Below are positions 35,112 to 46,616 of a stretch of DNA of 64,000 nucleotides, in pieces; position 1 is the first letter of the stretch; each line of letters begins with the position of its first letter. This DNA is from Galbula dea. Its lineage: Eukaryota > Chordata > Aves > Piciformes > Galbulidae. The notes beneath the pieces were generated by a model, which was not told the origin of the DNA, made no database searches, and worked only from the letters and a program-made list of their open reading frames with translations. Position numbers and translations under genes: made by a program. The stretch is taken from assembly GCA_013399015.1 (NCBI GenBank), contig VWZX01002867.1, forward strand, positions 1,163,368 through 1,227,367. The letters run 5' to 3'.

Positions 35112-35294
35112 CTTCACTACTGGTTTGTCCCTGATGGGCACCAGGACCCTCTTATGCTTGGGGCTGTAGAAATTTAGGATGAAAAGCCAATCTTTGCTCC
35201 CATTTGGCCCAGCTCTGAGCAAGGTGTATTCTCCCTGGGATGGTGCAAGGGTGAGTTCCCTCAGCCCAGTCTGCTGGAGTGGTGGAGCAAGAGC
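35112..35294 (-). CDS. candidate internal coding exon (61 codons), unrecognised protein
   Basis: Read on the minus strand, a strong acceptor (pyrimidine-rich, ending CTCTCCTTGCAG) precedes 35294. A strong donor (GTGAAG|GTAAAG) follows 35112. The 183 nt between them are exactly 61 codons in an uninterrupted phase-0 frame. The peptide looks protein-like: an N-terminal ALAPPLQQTGLREL, then GEYTLLRAGPNGSKDWLFIL, then a basic stretch YSPKHKRVLVPIRDKPVVK. Alternating polar and hydrophobic residues would suit beta strands, but I recognise no family and name no function. It does not overlap CR1. The frame also stays open a little past both splice sites (stop near 35091). This is the best coding candidate in the window. 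A chance origin is still quite possible because no second compatible exon is evident nearby. Confidence 0.25.
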
Positions 35295-36100
35295 CTGCAA
35301 GGAGAGACCATAGATGGATGGAGACAGACAGGGACAGTGGGAGGAAGTGCTCAGTTGATGTTAACACGATGGGAACAACAACAATCTCAGCTGCTGTCAT
35401 GGTTTGTTTTGTCTTTAAGGCACCATGGTGGTGGAGAGCTTTAGAGAGGGGACTGAGGAGGCTGGAGATGCTTTGCAGATGTTTAAGGGGGACCCCTCAC
35501 CCACAGGGGAGGAGCCCTGCAGAAAAACAGGGAGGTGCCTGCTTGAATTGAGTAAGGCAGGGATAGAGGTGAGATCCTGGTGGATCCAGAGGCCAGCTCT
35601 TTAATCTGAAGGACAGAGGAGGGCATGGATAAGGACTGGCTGTGAGATAAGGACAGGCAGCTAACATCTGATGCAACAGAGAAGAGCCATGGCATGAGAT
35701 GCACAGAGAAGGGAGATGCAACCAAAGGGACAAGCCAGAAAAACCTCCTCTGCAGAGAGATTCTGGAGGTGAAGGAGCTGGAAATGCAGGGATATGCCAG
35801 GGAGGAGAGGAGTGATATAAATGAGATGAAGGACTAGCCTTGACATAGCTTGTCTAAACATGTCTTGACAGGGTTCCTGTGCCTGAGCTTAGATCTACTG
35901 GTTTTGTCAAGGAGGGATGTGCAAGGGATGGCCTGGAGGGACTGGGAGAGGAAAGAAGCTGAAGATAAGTCAGGCTCATGTCTCCTAGGAATGTTGTGGT
36001 GTTGTTATTGTAGTATTATTACTAGTGTAGTATTATTGTAGTAGTATGATTGAGTTTTTTCACTACTGGAGCATTATTTCTACCTCTATTATCATCATCA
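35295..36100. other. unique non-coding DNA
   Basis: No gene seen beyond the acceptor side of the candidate exon. From about 36005 to 36055 there is an imperfect TAGTATTATT repeat. Confidence 0.5.
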
Positions 36101-36139
36101 CCATAGAATCACAGAATCATCATGGAATCATTGAACCAT
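36101..36139 (-). mobile_element. possible CR1 tail remnant
   Basis: CCATAGAATCACAGAATCAT followed by a similar ATGGAATCATTG resembles the octamer tail of a minus-oriented CR1, but nothing recognisable of the body follows. Confidence 0.45.
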
Positions 36140-39100
36140 CAGCATCATCTTTGCTTGAGATGGTTCCAGGAAGTTTCTCCTTTGGTTTTTCTCCTCCAAT
36201 GGCTGGAAAAAAACAGAGCACTCTGAACTAGGAGGAGCTGGTGGGGTCATACCTTGCTTTCCTGAGCATTGGGTGTGTTGTCACCAAATCCTCCTCAGGA
36301 AATAGCAATTGGAACTGAGCCTTCCAGCAACATTTCATAGGGCTTTCTTCCCCAGCAGGATAAAATTAGCCAAGCTCTCTTGAGATGACAGCTAAGAACT
36401 CCAGCTTCCCTCAGATGACCTCAATGGAGTCATTTGTTGCTTAAATGACAGACAAACGCAGTAATTAGGTCTATTTAGTCAAGGGGAGGTGAAAGGTCAA
36501 ACTACTGGGCAAACTGTCTCCACTGCTTGACTTGGTGACCAAGCTGGGGATTTGCAGGAGGTAATGTTTGTACAACAACCTGACACGGGCAGCAGCCTGC
36601 CAGCAGGTCCCTGCTCAGTGGTGGGGCTCCTGGTCCTGTTCAGAGCCTGAAATCCCTCCCTTTCTACTCATAAAGCTCTGAACTCCCTCATTTGTGTCAT
36701 AAGAGATTAGAGGCAGAGGAAGGAAGAGCTGATGAAAAGGCTGGTGATTGTATTACCAGGTTGGTAGGTAGGGGAATCAGAAAAGGGATGGGTGGAGAGG
36801 GGTTTGGAGACATGGGCTGAGTGAAGTGGGGAATTACTGACCTTTCCCACTTTGTTTCCCTTTCTGTCCCTGGAAATGGCTCCTTTCTGTTCTCTTTGTT
36901 TATTTGTTTGCTTTCTGAACTTGGTTGTGCTTTGTGTGAACACCCCAAGGGTGCATCTAGCATGGCACAGAGAAGCCACACCTGGATTTCTCCCTCCTGT
37001 CTTAGTTTGGGTGCCACAGCATGGCATTTGAACATCACAAGCACTGTTTTCCATGCACCCCAAATCTCCAGAAGAGCCCCAAACCAAAATGTTTGGCAGA
37101 AGTGGCTGGTTTGGGCAGAACAGTGCAGCTATGCTTGCTCCTGCTGTCTGTCCATCCTTGGGGTTCACAGCAAACCCAGCAACCTCTTGCCCATGGACCA
37201 CTTGCAAGATTTCCTTCTGCTGCTTCATAAGGTTGGGGAATGCTGTGGGATTTTCAAGCAGCAGAAACTGGAAGTGAAGAGCTCCATCTTCCATAGAAAG
37301 GTGGTAGAAAAAGATCAACACTTTGCTTTGGAAAGAAACCAACTGGGAGTGCTCCTCACCAGCAGCACTGGGCTAGTTGCCTGTTCAAGTGCTTCATTTT
37401 TAGGTGTTTCTCTGAAGTTCTTTTGGGTTCCCCTGCCATGATCTGCTTCTGTAACTGGCCTGTGTGGAGATGGTACTTAGGAACCCAGAAGGTGAGCCAG
37501 AACCCTTCCTGTGCTCCATCACTGTGGTGGTCTCTGCCCTGAAGCACACCCAGGTGCCTTGGCATTTCCCTCCTCGCCTTGTCTCCCCTACACCTGAGCC
37601 CCTGGCCATCTCCTCCAGAACCCTCTGTAAAACTCCCTTCCCTTGTGAGGCCTCTTAACCCCTGTCTGTGAAGCCCTGTGAAGAGGTGGTGGTGATGTTG
37701 ATGAGAGAGAAGGTCAGGAAGAGCCAACGTGAGAGTGAAAAGCAAAGCAGAAAACAAACAGAGGGGAGGTGGAATCACGCCCGCCCTTGAAGTGCAAAGC
37801 CATCCTCCCCCCCTTCTCAAAATGGGCTTATCTGCACCAAAAAAAAAAACCCAAAAAAGAGAGCCCTTGCAATGATACAAGAAAGAACAGACTTCTCACA
37901 CCTTGTCTTCACTTCCCAGAGATCCTATCTGCCCAGAAGTGCCTGTGATCTCAGGCAGACCTCTCTACCTTACCCCGAGCCTTTCAAGTCTCCGGCAGCT
38001 GTTTTGCTAAGAGGGAGACCTTCCCACTTCAGCCTTTTCTCCCTCAGTGATGGCAAGTGAGAAGACAGAAGACGTTTCTGACATGCTTGGGGAGAGGTAA
38101 ATGTCATTCCAGAGCTTTTCTTTTGTATATTTTCTTGTGGATGGATTAGGTTGTTTGAAGAGCATCTCCTGTTTAACACCTCATTGAGCAGAAGACACGT
38201 ACTGACACGATTCTTCCTTAACTGGCTGCTTACAATGAGCTTAAAGTGCACCCTGAGTCCCTTCAGGATCTGCTCAGCTTTCAGACATGCTGGTCACACA
38301 GGAGTTAGACTCTGGCTGAGTCATGAGACTTTAATACAATATGATCCATATTTTTCCACTGGTTTTCTGTTCCAAAAAGCAAATAAATCATGAATATTCT
38401 GGATGAATATTCAGGGTGTGAGTAAATCCCAAATTGGAAATGAGTTTTGCAATGCTGATTTATTCTCCAGAGGGTTTGGTTGGAGTCCCATGGCTCCTGT
38501 GTTGGCATCAACAGGAGGGATGTCCAGAAGCCAAGAGCAAGGAGTAGTCCTTGTTCACATGGATTGAGTCATTCCTGCAGTGTGATGGGAACAGGTTGCT
38601 TTTGCATTGTACTTCTCATAGCCTGCACAGACAGCAGTGATTCCCCATCCCCAAAAATACTGATGTTCCTTGAGGAGATCTCCCTTCATCTGTTCCCTAT
38701 CTTCATTTGACACAAACCATCCAGCAGGGCCTCTGTAATGGGATGACATGGATGAAGTCCATTTTATCATGAGATCTTTGTGTGTTTATGATCCTTCACT
38801 GGTCCTTCATGCTGTTCCTGGGAGAGAAGTGCCCAATTCAGCCTGATAGCATTCCTCTGCTGCTCTGCTACTCTTCCTTCAGAAGTCTTTCCATCAGCTG
38901 CATGGGGTCTACCCATGGGGTAAAGTCCAAACCCCTTTCCATAGAGTAGGTCTCTTTCAGAAAGCAGGCAAAGCCTTTTTGTCCTTGGGGAAGAATTAGC
39001 TGTAAGAGTTGTCTCAAACCCTTCCAGCCCAATCAACTCTTCTGGGCTTTGGAGGTCACTGCAATTTCCTATGAACTTGAGGGGAGATTTTCTTGGGAAA

Positions 39101-40207
39101 AGCTCTTTGGGTTGTTTTGTTGGTTTTTTGGGGTTTTTTTTCTGTCAGTTTTCCAGCTGTTGATTTTCCCCAAGGAAAGTCAAATTCTCCTTGAGCATTC
39201 TATCAGCAGATGTATGAAAGAGCTGATCTGTCACAGAAGAAAAACCTGAACCAAGCAGCTTCCTGCATTTCCTGGGCTGCAAACCTCAGAAAATCAAGCC
39301 CAGTTTATTTTTCTTCTAGCAGCAAAATATCCAGTGTGAAATCAAACCATGACCCCCCAGGACCTTGGAGGACATCTGGGATTTGGTGACCTTGATGTAC
39401 ACAGTCTACTAGGGAGGGGAAGCCATTGGCCAAAAGTAGAGCATTTCAGGAACCAGATTAAATTGTAACCATGTTCTAGGGAGCTTGCCAGGGAGGCTAA
39501 TGGACTGATCTCATTCACCTTGATGTACATCCAGAGTAGCTCCACAAAAGCCAATAGCACTGCTTCTGGCTCTGTGTGGGGATGCTGCTGAGGTCACAAG
39601 TGACACGTTGCTAATGAAGACAGAGCTAAAGGCACACGTGCAGAGCATGGAAAGAGAGGGCACAGCCATGTCTCAGCTCCTAGGCTTTGAATCTCACAGG
39701 AACTCCAACAGGCTTCAACATTTGGGAGTTGTTCTTCCATTGATTTGTTAAGTTAATCAGGAGTACTGATGCTCCTGAATACTGTTCCAATATTTAGCTC
39801 CCAGATAGGAGCTGTTGTAGGCCCATGGTCCTTCAGTGAGGGTGCAGAAGTGCTGTTGCAGGAGTTATCCTGGAGCAGCTGGAGAGCATCACCACGATTG
39901 CACTTCAGGAGGGTGCTGAGAGCACTCACACATTTACTATGCAACACTCAGCAGTGCAGACCTCAGGCACCTAGTTCTCCTCCATCGGGGCTTAAGAAAA
40001 GGGCTCTCACCTCCCATAAGATCATGAGATATCTTCATTCACACTTCAGGTGTGTGGGAGCCCTTGGGGATGTCCTTCTCCTCTTTGCTGAACCTCTTTA
40101 TTGGATCTCTCTGAGGGTGTCTCAGAGAGGGCTGCTCTTCTTGTATCCTCCCACAGCTTGGTTAAACTGAAGCAAGGATTTATCTTAAGTGTCTTCCACA
40201 AATAGTA
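36140..40207. other. unique non-coding DNA, about 4 kb
   Basis: It contains opposed long frames at 36707-37342 (minus) and 36821-37441 (plus), both judged non-coding, an A-rich run at 37838-37860, the small exon candidate at 38048-38096 and a G/T-rich patch near 39105-39145. No recognisable gene. Confidence 0.5.
38048..38096 (+). other. weak candidate start-codon exon (49 nt)
   Basis: A pyrimidine-rich acceptor (CAGCCTTTTCTCCCTCAG) ends at 38047, and a near-consensus donor (GAGAG|GTAAAT) follows 38096. An ATG at 38050 has G at -3 and G at +4. It would open 15 codons (MASEKTEDVSDMLGE) plus two bases. A short first coding exon behind a 5' UTR intron would look like this, but so would many random sites. 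Confidence 0.1.
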
Positions 40208-40504
40208 AGGTGAGGATTGGTCTCTTCTCCCAAGGAACAAGAGATAGGTCAAGAGGAAAAAAGCTTCAAGTTGTGCCAGGAGAGGTTTAGGTTGGACATG
40301 AGGAACAATTTCTTCCCCAAAAGGGTTGTCCAGCCCTGGCCCAGGCTGCCTGGGGCAGTGGTGGAGTCACTATCCCTGGAGAGATGGAAAAGCCCTGGAG
40401 ATGTGGTGCTGAGGGCCATGGTTTAGTGGTGACCTGGCAGTTAGCAGTTGGACTTTACAATCTGAAAGGTCTTTTCCCAGCCAAAACGATTCTATGTTTC
40501 TAAG
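40208..40504 (+). mobile_element. CR1 LINE 3' fragment
   Basis: Sense-oriented. TTGGTCTCTTCTCCCAAGGA, CTTCAAGTTGTGCCAGGAGA, CAATTTCTTCCCCAAAAGGG, GCCATGGTTTAGTGGTGACC, and the tail CGATTCTATGTTTCTAAG. Same 3' type as 14.3, 46.4 and 47.9 kb. Confidence 0.95.
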
Positions 40505-40779
40505 TCCAAAGAGAAAAGCAGAAGTAAGAAATGAGCAGTGTCATGAACTCATTTGCCAAAAATTTAGCTGAACATGGTTAAAAATAAAAGAAAAAGAAGA
40601 AGAACAACAACAACAACCAAAAAGCTGTGAGAAGCCTGGACAGGCTCCTTCCTTGGATGCACAGGAAAAAAATTCATTGTGAGGTCCCCAAGGATGCTGT
40701 CTCCCTGCTTTTAAATCTGATGCAAGAGAGGATAAATAGTGAGCCCCTTTCCCCTCCTCCCCTGCCATTTCAGTTGTGA

Positions 40780-41060
40780 TTAAGGCACCATTCATCCCTC
40801 ACTTCGTCTCCCAAACCCTTGCCTATTTATGGACCTGCTGTTTTTCCAGCGGTTGACACTAGCGTGCATTCAGCTCGGCTCGTCTCTCCCCGTCCCATCC
40901 TGCTTCCCCCTCCTCCCCCCTCCCTAAAGGCATTTCTCCATTTCAGTAGAGAAACCACTAGTGACTGGAGTGTCTGTGACCTCTGGGCTGTCAAACTCCC
41001 ACTAACTAAATAAAAGCAGCCCAAGAGGGAGAGAGTTAGCATAAATCACCTCCTGTGACA
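40780..41060. promoter_or_regulatory. regulatory-looking patch (candidate conserved non-coding element)
   Basis: More CpGs than the surroundings (CTTCGTCTC, CCAGCGGTTGACACTAGCGT, GCTCGGCTCGTCTC). A CCTATTTATGG motif like MEF2 or TATA sites lies near 40822, a pyrimidine-rich tract at 40896-40925, and CTAACTAAATAAAAGC near 41000. CpG retention in an otherwise depleted region is typical of constrained or unmethylated elements, but conservation was not tested. Confidence 0.25.
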
Positions 41061-42010
41061 GAGACCACCTGGTATCTGCTGACTGCACGGAGGTACCCAG
41101 TGGATTCCAGCTGCTGACTTTGCACTTCCCTGCATCTTCATGGACACCATTGGAGAGATACATGGTGTTTACACAAGGAATGGAAATCTCAGGCTTACTG
41201 CACAAAACTGATTTCCTGGGCTTGAGATGGGCAAGCTCTTCTTCTCTTGGATGAGGTCCATCATGTCCCAGAGGTGTATCATCAGCCTGTTCCCGGGTGG
41301 GATGGGGTAAGGGCTTGCAAGGTTTGGGCTCCTGCTCTCCTCATCCCTCTGAAAGCTTTTGCCCCAGTCAGGGCAAGATGGATAGGTTCATATCAGAGGG
41401 AAGGGAGGTCAGATACAGGTCTAGGCAGGCTTGGTTGTTGCCAAGGGTGACATCTTCATTGTTCACCACCTTCTTGATCTACACTGAGGGCCCCTGGGTC
41501 ATCATTCTCCATGTCAGGAGTGGCCAGTCCTCTCCAATTCTGCATGCCTAAACTACCATGAAAACTGAACATCAACTGCAGGTGAAGATCTGCTGCAAGA
41601 GGGGTTCTGTCTAGGGTCAGATATGGCCATGGCCAAGGGCTTCAGGCTCGTGACTCCAAGTGGATGTGTGATTTGCCCCTTCCCTTTACATCTGGTACAG
41701 TTGTTTTAAATTACTTCCAGCCAGGATTGCAACCATCATATATTAAGGCCTCAGAGTTTGTTATTAAGGAGCATCAGCATTTTTAAACAAAAAGATGTAT
41801 ATAGCCAACAATGTTTACTAAAAGAAATTATAAAAAAGAGACTTTCACTAACAACAAGGGAGTTTTGTTGATGATCTTCCATGAACAGAGAAAGTGGGGA
41901 TAGAAGGGGAGTGACTATCACACAGAGGTAAAGCTAAGGCCAGTGACATCAATCCTGTGAGATGAAGTTTGAAGTGGACACAACAGGCTTAGATAAAAGT
42001 GATGCAGAAA

Positions 42011-42030
42011 GGATGAGGATGAGGATGATT
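42011..42030 (+). repeat. (GGATGA)n short repeat
   Basis: Three GGATGA units in a row. Confidence 0.85.
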
Positions 42031-42892
42031 TCCCAGAGGTTTCTGACATTTTAGAACAGAAAAAAACAGTTGTGATGTAGTTGAAAATAGCACCCAACAG
42101 GTGTGGGAACCTTCTGCTTTTTCCTGACTGTGGAAATTTCAAAGCATATTTTTCATGATTTTATTTGGTTTTTTAATTTCATGGGGGGAGTTCTTCCCAT
42201 TAAAATCTTGGATGGACAAGAGGCTGAGAGGGATTTCAGGACAGGAACATATTATTCCATCTTAGAGGTGGCTGCAGCCAAAATGCAGCATAGGGAACAT
42301 TGAAGCTAGCTGATAGAGTAAAACCCAAGGACTAGGTGCACAATTAATTTCTTCAGCCTGATTCCAAACCCAAATAAGTCAGAGGAAAAGCAGTTTGGAA
42401 CTCATTCAGGTGAGCTCAGCCAGAAGTGATGTTTTGTTTTTGCATGGAAAAGCAAAGCCAAAACTCAGGATTGCAGTGAATTAATCCATTCACAGTGAAC
42501 CTGCTCTCGATGAAACCTCCTCTTCTAACCAAGTCCTGCTGGCCCTTCACACCACAGGCTGCACCTGGCATGTTTCTCCTGAGAAACCCTGGGGGTGATG
42601 CTCAGGGTGGCAGCATGAATGGCTCAACTCAAGGAGTCTCAGATTGTGTCTCCACTCTTTTGCAGCCCAGGTTTGCTCTGGCTCCTGTGGGTCTTTCAAG
42701 CTCTCTCTTCTTCTGGACCTCAAAGGAGGAGAAGCTGGAGAAGAGAAGCTTGGGGAGGACAGGGCACTGCCCAGCTGAAAGTTGTTGGTCTGAAGTGCCT
42801 TGATGTTTAACAGGATCCATTTACTGTGCTACTTTTCCCCACTGGATACCAAGACCAAGAACTCAGTCTTGCTTGAAGAATGCCATGGGACA

Positions 42893-43240
42893 TTCACAGA
42901 ATCACAAAATATCCTGAGTTGAAAGGGACCCACAGGGATAATCAAGTCCAACTCCTGTTTATGCACAGGACAACCCTAAAGTCACCCCATGTGTCTAAGA
43001 GCATTGTCCAAATGCTTCTTGAATTCCATAGGGGTTGGTGCCATGAGTGCATCCCTGGGGAGCCTGTTCCAATGCTCCAGCACTCTCTGGGTGAAGAACC
43101 TTTTCCTAAGATCTAACCTGACCCTCTCCTGGCACAGCTTCATGCCATTCCTCTTGGGTCCTGTCACTGGTCACCAGAGAGAAGAGATCAGCTCCTGCTT
43201 CTCCTTATCTCTGGTGAGGAAGTTAGAAACTGCCATGAAA
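42893..43240 (-). mobile_element. CR1 LINE 3' fragment, third 3' type
   Basis: Minus-oriented. TCACAGAATCACAAAATATC, CCAACTCCTGTTTATGCACA, AGCATTGTCCAAATGCTTCT, GGTGAAGAACCTTTTCCTAA, then CTGTCACTGGTCACCAGAGA. It reaches further upstream than the related copies at 28.9 and 60.4 kb. Confidence 0.95.
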
Positions 43241-43597
43241 CTCCCCTCCCACTCCATGGGGTCTGCAAAATGCTGGTGAACTAAGAAAACCTCCAGCTTC
43301 TGGAAGATCTCTCTTGTGGTTTTTTTGTTTCCCTATTGGAGATGTTCAAGCATCTGGATACCCTGCTAGGTTGATCCCTCTGGACTGAGAGAGATCCAGC
43401 TAGGTCTGCCACTTGGAGCGAGCCACAGAGAGCGTGGTGCTCAGCACAGGCTCATTGCTGCATGCTATACACAGCTTGGAGACCAGCCTTTCACATGTCT
43501 CCTTTGCCCTCTTGTCAGGACAGCAAGTTTGCTTTTTCCTGGAGCCCCTTCAGCTGTGGGATGCCAGAGAGGATGCCAGAAGGAGCAAATTCTTCAG

Positions 43598-43605
43598 TGA
43601 CGTAA
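43598..43605 (+). promoter_or_regulatory. CRE-like site TGACGTAA
   Basis: A single TGACGTAA, the CREB/ATF/C-EBP-type core, with a rare CpG kept in CpG-poor DNA. One 8-mer alone is weak evidence. Confidence 0.15.
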
Positions 43606-43702
43606 ATGCAGTAATAGCACTTGTTAGTGGTATGCAGAGTCCCTGCCAGGCTAGGGGAGAGGAACTTCAGTTGTACTCAGAACAGTGACTCTGTGTCCCC
43701 AT

Positions 43703-43724
43703 CACACACACACACACACACACA
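43703..43724 (+). repeat. (CA)n microsatellite
   Basis: Eleven uninterrupted CA units. Confidence 0.96.
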
Positions 43725-43968
43725 AAACAAGGCAAAGAAAACCTGAGCCCTTTCCACAAGGTCTACCCAATCCCCAAATTGAATTTAGGAGGGTTGCATG
43801 TTCTCAGATAAGGTTTGGTGTGCTCAGCTTTACAGAGTTACATGTAATTGGAGTGCTCTGGGTAGCAACAACTGAGAGGGCTCCATAAAGACTTCAGCAG
43901 CCAGGACATTAATTGCATTATTTGCTTTACAGATAAATCTTATTTGGTGGAGCCAGCATCATCAGATA

Positions 43969-44012
43969 AAATAAAAGGGGGGAAAAAAAGGAGGAAAAAA
44001 AAAAAAAGATAA
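43969..44012 (+). repeat. A/G purine run
   Basis: Mostly A and G: an A-rich start with a single T, six Gs, seven As, GGAGG, then thirteen As. Confidence 0.85.
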
Positions 44013-44985
44013 GATCAAACCTTGCCTTTAAATTCCAGATCTCCTGGCTTGGGAAAATATGGAGCTCAGATTACTCTGTAACTTTTAATGGGCTTCAGAG
44101 ATTTCTGCCCAAGCTGGATGGCAAAAAACAAAAGAGATGTAGATCCTTCAGGATCCTGGAAGGAGCAGCTCTGCTGTATTTGTGCAGTGTCACATAAGGA
44201 ACAGAGGGGATTCAGGTCTGCTTGAGCTTCACTGGTCTTTTCCCCATAAAAAGCTGCACCCTCCTTCAGGAAAAGGATTGGAAGCTCTTCAGTAAACATG
44301 AAAGCCAGTCCTTAGACCCAGCCTAATTCTTCTTGTAGGCTTTGATCCAAAACACTCTTCAAAGCAGGAGAAGGCTGAAGAAGAGAGAGGGGAAGGGATT
44401 TGGGGAGGCTGGGGGCGGGGGGGGCAAGGTTGACTACAAGAGCCAAGAGGCTGCTCTGGAAAATCACTGCTGAAGTTACAGGAGGAGAATGAATCTTGAG
44501 AGGTTGTAGGCAGCACTTTCATCCATCAAGCATGACACTGGGACCATTACTAGAGAAGATGGAAAATTAAATTGCAAAATTATCTGTTCTGTTTCATTGA
44601 CTTCTTTCCTTCCCCCTCCTCCCCTTCCTTTTCTTTCTTTCCTCTTTTCATTCCAGACATCATTTGCTGCAGTAGCACTTGCAGTTGGCAGCCACTTATG
44701 AACAGCACCTGGCCATGAAAGGAAATCATGGTAGTGTTGAGGTTGCAAAGCTCTTGCTCCAAAAGTGGCCTGAGGGAGAGGGGCAGCCAGCTGATATGTT
44801 GGTTGAGGCAAGGACAAGGAGACCCATGCAGGCTGTCCTGCTGTGCCAGGCTCTCAGGTCATCATGGCTCTGTTGCATGGCATCACTTCCCTGGGATCCC
44901 AGCCAGCTGCCAGACATGAAGTTCCTGAACATCTCTAAACACAGGGACACTCAGACCAGTAGAGGTTGCTGGAGACATGGAGTGC

Positions 44986-45258
44986 ATTAAGAAAAGTGTG
45001 ACCAGTAGGTCAAGGGAGGTTTTCCTCTTGCTCTATTCTGTCCTAGTGAGGACACATCTGGAGTATTGGGTCCAGTTCTGGGCTCCCCAGTTCCAAAGAG
45101 ACAAGGAACTACTGGAGAGAATCCAGCAGAGGCTAGGAAGATGCTGAGGGCACTGGAGCATCTCTGGCAGGAGGAAAGGATGAGAGCCCTGGGACTGCTT
45201 AGCCTGGAGAGGAGCAGCCCCAGAGATCTTCTCAATGCTGAGAATGCAAGGCTGAGAC
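44986..45258 (+). mobile_element. CR1 LINE internal fragment (RT C-terminal coding region)
   Basis: Sense-oriented CR1 without the 3' end. GTGACCAGTAGGTCAAGGGA, GAGGACACATCTGGAGTATT, TTCTGGGCTCCCCAGTTCCA, CTTAGCCTGGAGAGGAGCAG, and a stop of similarity after CTTCTCAATGCTGAGAATGC. Both ends are truncated. The 3' truncation is unusual for CR1 and implies a later deletion. Confidence 0.92.
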
Positions 45259-46390
45259 TAGCATTTATTTACTTTTGGGGGGCCTAGTTTTTCTCTCATT
45301 TTAGATTTGGAGGACACAAGATATCTTCTTTGCACTGAGTCTCTCACAGTGGTGGAGGAATTGCTGCATCCAAAGGAAACAACATGACCTAGAAGAGCCT
45401 GATCTGTGAGGCTCCTTTCTTGCTCTCAGGCACTAAGGGAGAAGATTGTGGTGAGGTCTGGGTTTCCCAACTTGGTTCATTGCAAGTTTGACACAGCACT
45501 GGGGGGCTGCCTATTGCAGAAAATGGCTTACTGACCCCAAGATGAAGATTGGAGGGATGGATGGAGGGGTGGATGGATGGGACTCACTCATACAGCTCTG
45601 CTTGCTAAGCTAGAAGGAGACAGCAAAACCCTAAGCAACAGAAATACTACAACAAGAAAGCAATTCTTATTTTCCTATTCACCACCAAACCTGCCCATAC
45701 CTTGACACAGTAGTGGTCACCTTCTGCTTAAAAACCAAGCTAGCCCAGAATACCAGAAAGCACAAAGTGGGGAGGGTAGTGGTGGTCAGTAGCTGCCTCT
45801 GGGGCTACTTATCTATGTCAGTCCTGGCCTCTTCAAGTGCCTCCATCACCATAAAGAAGTCAGAAATGCCCCTCTGCCCTCACCCCAACCTCTGGTCATA
45901 AATCTAGAGCCATGCAATGTATCTCACAAGCCAGGGACTGTGCCAGAACTGTCTCTGGAGCAGCACAGCCAGGATGACAGTACCAGGAGAACATAAATTT
46001 CAGCTTGCTCTGCCTAATACCATGAATGCTGCGAGAAAGAAATATAATCCAAGCTTCTCCCCAAGCCATTCCTGTGCCAAACAGCAGCCTCTAGATCATT
46101 TGTTGGTTTATTATAAACAGGCTCCCACTGCAGATATTTTTAATGAATAAATGTGAGGCTTTTTAAAGGATTTTATTTATTTCCCCCCCTGCCAAGCCAT
46201 GGCTTGCAAACCTTCAGGTGTCAATGTAACAAAAACCAACCTTGGAAGCAGAGTGGTCTGTCTGCCTTCTGGAGTCATGTGTTGAGTATGAAGATTATTT
46301 TGGGGTTACTCCTGGAAATCCTGCTCAGGGACATGTTATCATTTGTCTTTCCCAGACCTGTCTGCACTGGAAGGCTCTAAAATGTTCCCA
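45259..46390. other. unique non-coding DNA
   Basis: No gene seen. It contains a (GGAT)n tract at 45553-45581. Confidence 0.55.
45553..45581 (+). repeat. (GGAT)n microsatellite, imperfect
   Basis: GGATGGATGGAGGGGTGGAT and a further GGAT unit. Confidence 0.9.
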
Positions 46391-46616
46391 TCAGAGGAGA
46401 TTTAGGTCAGAGATGAGGAATAATTTCTTCCCCAAAAGGGTTGGCAATGCCTGGCCCAGGCTGCCCAGGGCAGTGGTGAAGTCACCATCCCTGGAGGGGT
46501 TGAAAAGCCCTGGAGCTGTGGTGTTGAGGGCCATGGTTTAGTGGTGACCTGGCAGTGCTGGGTTAATGGTTGGACTCAAGGATCTCTTCAACCAAAACCA
46601 CTCCATGATTCCACAT
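46391..46616 (+). mobile_element. CR1 LINE 3' fragment
   Basis: Sense-oriented. GAGGAGATTTAGGTCAGAGA, AATAATTTCTTCCCCAAAAG, GGGCAGTGGTGAAGTCACCA, GGCCATGGTTTAGTGGTGAC, and the worn tail CCACTCCATGATTCCAC. Very similar to the copies at 40.2 and 47.9 kb. Confidence 0.95.

Larger units (their letters stand above)
40505..42892. other. unique non-coding DNA
   Basis: It includes the regulatory-looking patch at 40780-41060 and a GGATGA repeat at 42011-42030. No recognisable gene. Confidence 0.5.
43241..44985. other. unique non-coding DNA with simple repeats
   Basis: It includes the CRE-like site, the CA tract and the purine run listed separately, plus a strong but unpaired acceptor-like site near 44656. 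No recognisable gene. Confidence 0.5.

Noticed and set aside
36707..37441. Opposed 211- and 206-codon frames on the two strands
   Set aside because: Neither translation resembles a known family or a folded domain, and no splice or start context supports them. Lengths are at the upper edge of chance for 64 kb in six frames.
44640..44760. Strong acceptor (pyrimidine tract then CATTCCAG) with a donor-like ATCATG|GTAGTG downstream
   Set aside because: All three frames of the enclosed segment contain stops, so it is not a coding exon. A non-coding exon cannot be excluded.
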